From an uncultured Bacillota bacterium (lineage in GTDB: Bacteria > Bacillota > Clostridia > Caldicoprobacterales > UBA3941): a stretch of DNA of 10,743 bases. The notes beneath the pieces were generated by a model. It was not told the origin of the DNA, did no database searches, and worked only from the letters and a program-made list of their open reading frames with translations. Shown here piece after piece: positions 7,571 to 10,743 of this stretch; the stretch's first letter is position 1; each line of letters starts with the position of its first letter. The translations under genes were made by a program, and so were the position numbers. The stretch lies in the NCBI GenBank assembly GCA_937960725.1, contig CALGOY010000089.1, forward strand, positions 1-10,743, in the 5' to 3' direction.

Positions 7571-7571
7571 A
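7555..7571. promoter_or_regulatory. Primary ARG box (ArgR/AhrC operator) of argD-carB
   Basis: The plus strand reads ATGAATAAAAATGCAAA, identical over its first 16 bases to the argF operator at 2170-2185. It covers the -35 element and most of the spacer of the argD promoter. The position and match to the ARG-box pattern argue for arginine-dependent repression by ArgR/AhrC, whose gene is not in the window. Confidence 0.85.
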
Positions 7572-7597
7572 GGTTTTTTTTTAAAACCTTTGCATTT
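7558..7597 (-). terminator. Intrinsic terminator of the spoVB-like gene, overlapping the argD operator
   Basis: A perfect 15-bp inverted repeat (7563-7577 with 7583-7597) has a 5-nt loop. On the minus strand its 3' arm ends GCATTT and runs on as TTATTC, giving a short U-rich tail (TTTTTATTC). It lies 83 bp after the spoVB-like stop codon. The plus strand beyond it is also T-rich (TTTCTTTGTGTTTTT), but no plus-strand gene ends here. The interval 7598-7679 holds nothing else that I recognise. Confidence 0.75.
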
Positions 7598-7679
7598 CTT
7601 TGTGTTTTTATAAATTAAATATCCTATGCTATTAGTAATCCGATAATGTATATCGTCATATTGGATAATAACTTATGTC

Positions 7680-9257
7680 TTATGATTTTCTATAGGGCTT
7701 GAATCTTTGGGGTGCTATGGATTGGATTACAAAGGAGAGATTTCCTGTGGCGTATAATGAAATTATCAATGTAGCAAAGCCTATAATAACGGAACAGAGG
7801 AGAGAAAAGGCTATTTTATAGCCATTTTCTATAAGCATCAGATAGGAGAGCCTTAAAACTGATGCCATAAGGATGGATGAAAAAGCCGGTTTTACAAACC
7901 ACTCCGTCCACTGTATTGATATTGATGTAGTTGTAACTACTGTTATAAGGTTTAAAGTGAAAACAATGAGGGTATTGGTGATAAATCCGATTATAAATCC
8001 ATAGATTTTCAGTTTTGGATTAGCTACTAAAAACCAGGTACAAAATATTTGGACGAGCCCGCCGATTACGAAGTGAATAGCCACTCGGTTTTGCTTACCT
8101 AATCCATTCAGTATTCCGCCTAAGGTATGCTGCAATCCGTGTAAGCCTGCGAAACATGCCAAAGGCTCTAGAAATACTCCTACTAGTTCTTGTCTGTAGA
8201 GGAGTATGCCTAGGGGCCGGGCGATAGAAAATAGCAAGGCAGCAGATGGAAAAGCAGTTAGGCTAGTAATTTGGATAGCTTTAGATATTTTGCTGCGGAT
8301 ATTGGGCCATTTGTTTTGAATCATATCTTCTGAAAGGTTAGGAATCATTACCATGGATAGGGCATTAGTGACTGCAAAGGGAAGGAATAGAAGCGGCATC
8401 ACCATTCCAGATATGATGCCGAATGTGCTTACTGCATCTTTTGAAGCCACTCCCGCCGCCATCAATCTTCTTGGGACTAAAATTGAATTTGCCGATGATA
8501 TTGCCGACGATAGAAGGCGGATCCCTGTTATAGGCACTGCTATTTTTAATATACTATTAAAGATGTGGATAGCAGAGAGGGTGTGGCGGGAGGTAATTAG
8601 ATATCGAGGCTTTTTGCGATAGTAGTAGTTTAAATATAAAACCGATGACATTTCCCCTATACCCATCCCTACTGATGCGATAGCAACTTGAGCTGTGACG
8701 GAGGAGTAGGGCATATAGTTTAGCAAAATGAATACTAGAATTATGCGGGAGATTTGTTCTACTATTTCTGCAAAAGCTGGATGATGAAAATCTTTCATTC
8801 CATAAAAGTATCCTTTAAGCACTGAATCGATTGCTATTACTATAATGCATGGGAAGAATACAAAAAGGGCTGCCCGGGTGCGGGGTTCTTTGAGAAGAAC
8901 GATGGAAATCCAGTTTATGTTTAGCAAGACAACTAAAGAGATAAGTAGGGATATAAAGATAGACAGCGTTAGAGAGAGTATAAATACCCGACGCACTCCC
9001 TTTAAATCCCCCAGGGCTTTTCGCTGGGCAACAAGACGGGATACAGCTACTGGAATACCAGAAGTTACTAGGGCAAAAGATATAAAGTTGATGGGCATTA
9101 TAAGCTGATAGACTCCCATGCCTTCTGGTCCCATAGCCCTGCTTAAAAAAATCCGATAGGCAAATCCTAACAAGCGCACGAAGATATTAGCTGCGGTTAG
9201 AATGAATGTTCCATATAATAGCGAGTTGCGGTTTTGTTTCAATTTATTTGTAAGCAT
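7680..9257 (-). CDS. spoVB: SpoVB-like polysaccharide flippase (MOP superfamily)
   Basis: The 525-residue protein is strongly hydrophobic along its length, with about 12-14 predicted membrane helices, and is close to the size of B. subtilis SpoVB. Family signatures are seen near the N-terminus: two arginines in the first helix region (R28, R35), GPEGMGVYQLIMP (43-55), GIPVAVSRLVA (67-77), and LKGYFYGMKDFHHP (147-160). Members move lipid-linked oligosaccharides or peptidoglycan precursors across the membrane; SpoVB acts in spore cortex formation. Related paralogues (YtgP/MurJ-like, YkvU, YabM) cannot be excluded, so the symbol is a best match. Start ATG 9257 has AAAGGGG 7 nt upstream. That site is buried in a hairpin that begins just after glyQS. 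The gene lies 81 bp after glyQS without a visible terminator or promoter and ends at its own terminator before argD. Confidence 0.82.
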   Translation of the reverse strand: MLTNKLKQNRNSLLYGTFILTAANIFVRLLGFAYRIFLSRAMGPEGMGVYQLIMPINFISFALVTSGIPVAVSRLVAQRKALGDLKGVRRVFILSLTLSIFISLLISLVVLLNINWISIVLLKEPRTRAALFVFFPCIIVIAIDSVLKGYFYGMKDFHHPAFAEIVEQISRIILVFILLNYMPYSSVTAQVAIASVGMGIGEMSSVLYLNYYYRKKPRYLITSRHTLSAIHIFNSILKIAVPITGIRLLSSAISSANSILVPRRLMAAGVASKDAVSTFGIISGMVMPLLFLPFAVTNALSMVMIPNLSEDMIQNKWPNIRSKISKAIQITSLTAFPSAALLFSIARPLGILLYRQELVGVFLEPLACFAGLHGLQHTLGGILNGLGKQNRVAIHFVIGGLVQIFCTWFLVANPKLKIYGFIIGFITNTLIVFTLNLITVVTTTSISIQWTEWFVKPAFSSILMASVLRLSYLMLIENGYKIAFSLLCSVIIGFATLIISLYATGNLSFVIQSIAPQRFKPYRKS

Positions 9258-9260
9258 AAT

Positions 9261-9332
9261 AATTCCCCTTTCCTCAAATACATAATATTCATCCTTGGAA
9301 ACGAATAGAAGTACTTGAAGGAAAGGGGAATT
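9261..9332 (-). promoter_or_regulatory. Hairpin that sequesters the spoVB-like ribosome binding site
   Basis: On the minus strand AATTCCCCTTTCCTTCAA (9332-9315) pairs with TTGAGGAAAGGGGAATT (9277-9261): 17 bp with one bulged T and a 37-nt loop. The 3' arm contains the whole Shine-Dalgarno region (AGGAAAGGGG) and ends 3 nt before the ATG. The 5' arm starts 6 nt after the glyQS stop codon, within reach of a terminating ribosome. No U-tract follows on this strand, so it does not look like a terminator of glyQS. Confidence 0.65.
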
Positions 9333-9338
9333 AAATTT

Positions 9339-10733
9339 TTAGAAAGCGGTTTTTTCTTCTAGATATCCTTCTATTTCGTCAATGGGAAGCCTTATCTGCT
9401 CCATGCTATCCCTATCGCGAATAGTAACGGTGTTGTCCTCTAGAGTATCAAAGTCAATGGTAATACAGAAGGGGGTACCGATTTCATCCTGTCTGCGGTA
9501 TCTTTTACCGATACTGCCGGTTTCGTCGTAATCTACCATGAATTTTTTAGAAAGTTTATTGTATATTTCTTCAGCAGGCTCTCTAAGCTTCTTCGTTAGG
9601 GGCAGTACTGCTGCTTTGAAGGGCGCTAAGGCAGGATGAAGTCTAAGAACCACCCTTGTCTCTCCGTTTTCTAATTCTTCTTCCTCATATCCATTGCATA
9701 AGAATGCCAGAACCATCCTATCAACGCCTAAAGAAGGCTCTATGCAGTATGGAATATATCGTTCATTGGTAATAGGATCGTGATAGATAAAGTTTTCCCC
9801 TGAATGCTCTGCATGTTGTTTCAAGTCGTAATCAGTACGGTTGGCGATACCCCATAGCTCGCCCCAGCCGAAGGGGAATAGGAATTCAAAGTCCGTGGTG
9901 GCTTTGCTATAATGGGATAGCTCTTCAGGGCTGTGGTCTCTCATCCTTAGATTTTCTTCTTTTATACCAAGGCTTAACAGCCAGTTTTTACAGAATTCCC
10001 TCCAATAGTCAAACCACTTTTCATCTTCGCCAGGTTTGCAGAAGAACTCCAGCTCCATCTGCTCGAATTCCCTTGTTCTGAATATGAAATTGCCTGGGGT
10101 GATTTCATTTCTAAAGGATTTTCCAATTTGACCAATACCAAAAGGAATCTTTTTACGGGAGCTTCTTAGAACATTTTTAAAGTTTACGAATATACCTTGA
10201 GCAGTCTCGGGGCGAAGATATATCTCTGATTGTGAATCTTCAGTTACACCCTGGTACGTTTTATACATTAAGTTAAACTGCCTGACACCGGTAAAGTTGT
10301 GTTTGCCACAGTCGGGGCAGGGAATTTTGTTTTCCATTATAAATTCTTCTAATTCAGCATTGTCCCATCCATCCACTTGAGGGTTTTCATAGCCATTTTT
10401 TTTCATAAAATCTTCTACCATCTGGTCGGCCCGGAAACGGGATTTACATTCTTTACAGTCAACTAGAGGGTCGTTAAAGCTGCTGACATGACCGGAAGCC
10501 ATCCAGGTTTTGGGATTCATTAGGATAGAAGCATCCATTCCCACGTTATATGGATTTTCCTGGATAAACTTTTTCCACCAGGCTTTTTTTACGTTGTTTT
10601 TCAATTCTACTCCCAAAGGACCGTAATCCCATGTATTGGCGAGCCCACCATAGATTTCCGAACCTGGGAATATAAATCCTCTACTTTTGCATAATGCTAC
10701 TATTTTATCCATGACGTTGTTTTGTTTAGCCAT
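9339..10733 (-). CDS. glyQS: Glycyl-tRNA synthetase, single-chain (alpha-2) type
   Basis: This cytoplasmic class II enzyme charges tRNA-Gly with glycine. At 464 residues it is the homodimeric eukaryote/archaea-like type, also found in many Firmicutes and Thermus, and not the alpha2-beta2 GlyQ/GlyS pair. It opens with [13 protein letters not shown] and [12 protein letters not shown] (motif 1 side). An insertion carries a likely zinc knuckle, C93-x-x-C96 and C139-x-x-C142. Motif 2 covers about 198-231 ([13 protein letters not shown], then [10 protein letters not shown]). Motif 3 is [10 protein letters not shown] (336-345). The anticodon-binding domain covers about 368-460 and includes [12 protein letters not shown] and [12 protein letters not shown]. 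The ATG at 10733 has only GAGG 2 nt upstream, and the frame stays open to the window edge, so the start rests on similarity to known family N-termini. Any T-box leader would lie outside the window. The spoVB-like gene follows after 81 bp. Confidence 0.96.
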   Translation of the reverse strand: MAKQNNVMDKIVALCKSRGFIFPGSEIYGGLANTWDYGPLGVELKNNVKKAWWKKFIQENPYNVGMDASILMNPKTWMASGHVSSFNDPLVDCKECKSRFRADQMVEDFMKKNGYENPQVDGWDNAELEEFIMENKIPCPDCGKHNFTGVRQFNLMYKTYQGVTEDSQSEIYLRPETAQGIFVNFKNVLRSSRKKIPFGIGQIGKSFRNEITPGNFIFRTREFEQMELEFFCKPGEDEKWFDYWREFCKNWLLSLGIKEENLRMRDHSPEELSHYSKATTDFEFLFPFGWGELWGIANRTDYDLKQHAEHSGENFIYHDPITNERYIPYCIEPSLGVDRMVLAFLCNGYEEEELENGETRVVLRLHPALAPFKAAVLPLTKKLREPAEEIYNKLSKKFMVDYDETGSIGKRYRRQDEIGTPFCITIDFDTLEDNTVTIRDRDSMEQIRLPIDEIEGYLEEKTAF

Positions 10734-10743
10734 TGCCTCATTC

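Noticed and set aside
8353..9108. Plus-strand open frames opposite the spoVB-like gene (8353-8622, 8845-9108)
   Set aside because: They lie wholly inside a well-supported minus-strand membrane protein gene, lack ribosome binding sites and resemble no family I know.
9261..9340. The glyQS/spoVB-like hairpin as an intrinsic terminator
   Set aside because: On the minus strand the stem is followed by ATTATTATG and not a U-run. The T-rich flank is on the plus-strand side, where no transcript is expected.

Overview
The window looks like a chromosomal piece of a low-GC, probably endospore-forming, anaerobic member of the Clostridia. The reasons are AT-rich intergenic DNA, strong AGGAGG-type ribosome binding sites, a SpoVB-type flippase, a single-chain (alpha-2 type) glycyl-tRNA synthetase, and operators that match the Bacillus AhrC/ArgR ARG-box pattern. 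It holds ordinary housekeeping genes. I see no mobile element, CRISPR array, RNA gene or defence system. The interest lies in the regulatory DNA.

Layout, left to right: the 3' part of a plus-strand glycerophosphodiester phosphodiesterase gene (1-435); a bidirectional hairpin terminator (476-523); a minus-strand pair argF (2075-1092) and a GNAT acetyltransferase (1088-579) whose ribosome binding site lies in the last codons of argF; a 256-bp divergent intergenic region holding the argF promoter; a plus-strand HD-domain hydrolase (2332-2949); then, convergent to it, the minus-strand pair argD (7512-6295) and carB (6208-2990); then minus-strand spoVB-like (9257-7680) and glyQS (10733-9339).

Together, argD (acetylornithine to/from N-acetylglutamate semialdehyde), carB (carbamoyl phosphate) and argF (citrulline) give three steps of arginine synthesis, split over two transcription units. 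Both units start from nearly identical promoters (TTGCAT, 17 bp, TATAAT), each with the same 16-bp ARG box lying over the -35 element and spacer. Each unit also carries a second, degenerate ARG-box-like sequence (TGAATAnAnnTGGA) whose centre is exactly 100 bp from the first. It overlaps the argF start codon and lies inside argD codons 15-19. This repeated geometry suggests cooperative or looped ArgR repression and is the main finding. carA, argC, argJ and argB are not in the window.

Two other regulatory structures stand out. The terminator after the spoVB-like gene is merged with the argD -35 element and operator. A 17-bp hairpin between glyQS and the spoVB-like gene buries the latter's ribosome binding site completely. 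Three starts should be placed inside the longest open frames (argD 7512, carB 6208, HD gene 2332), each decided by a Shine-Dalgarno sequence.
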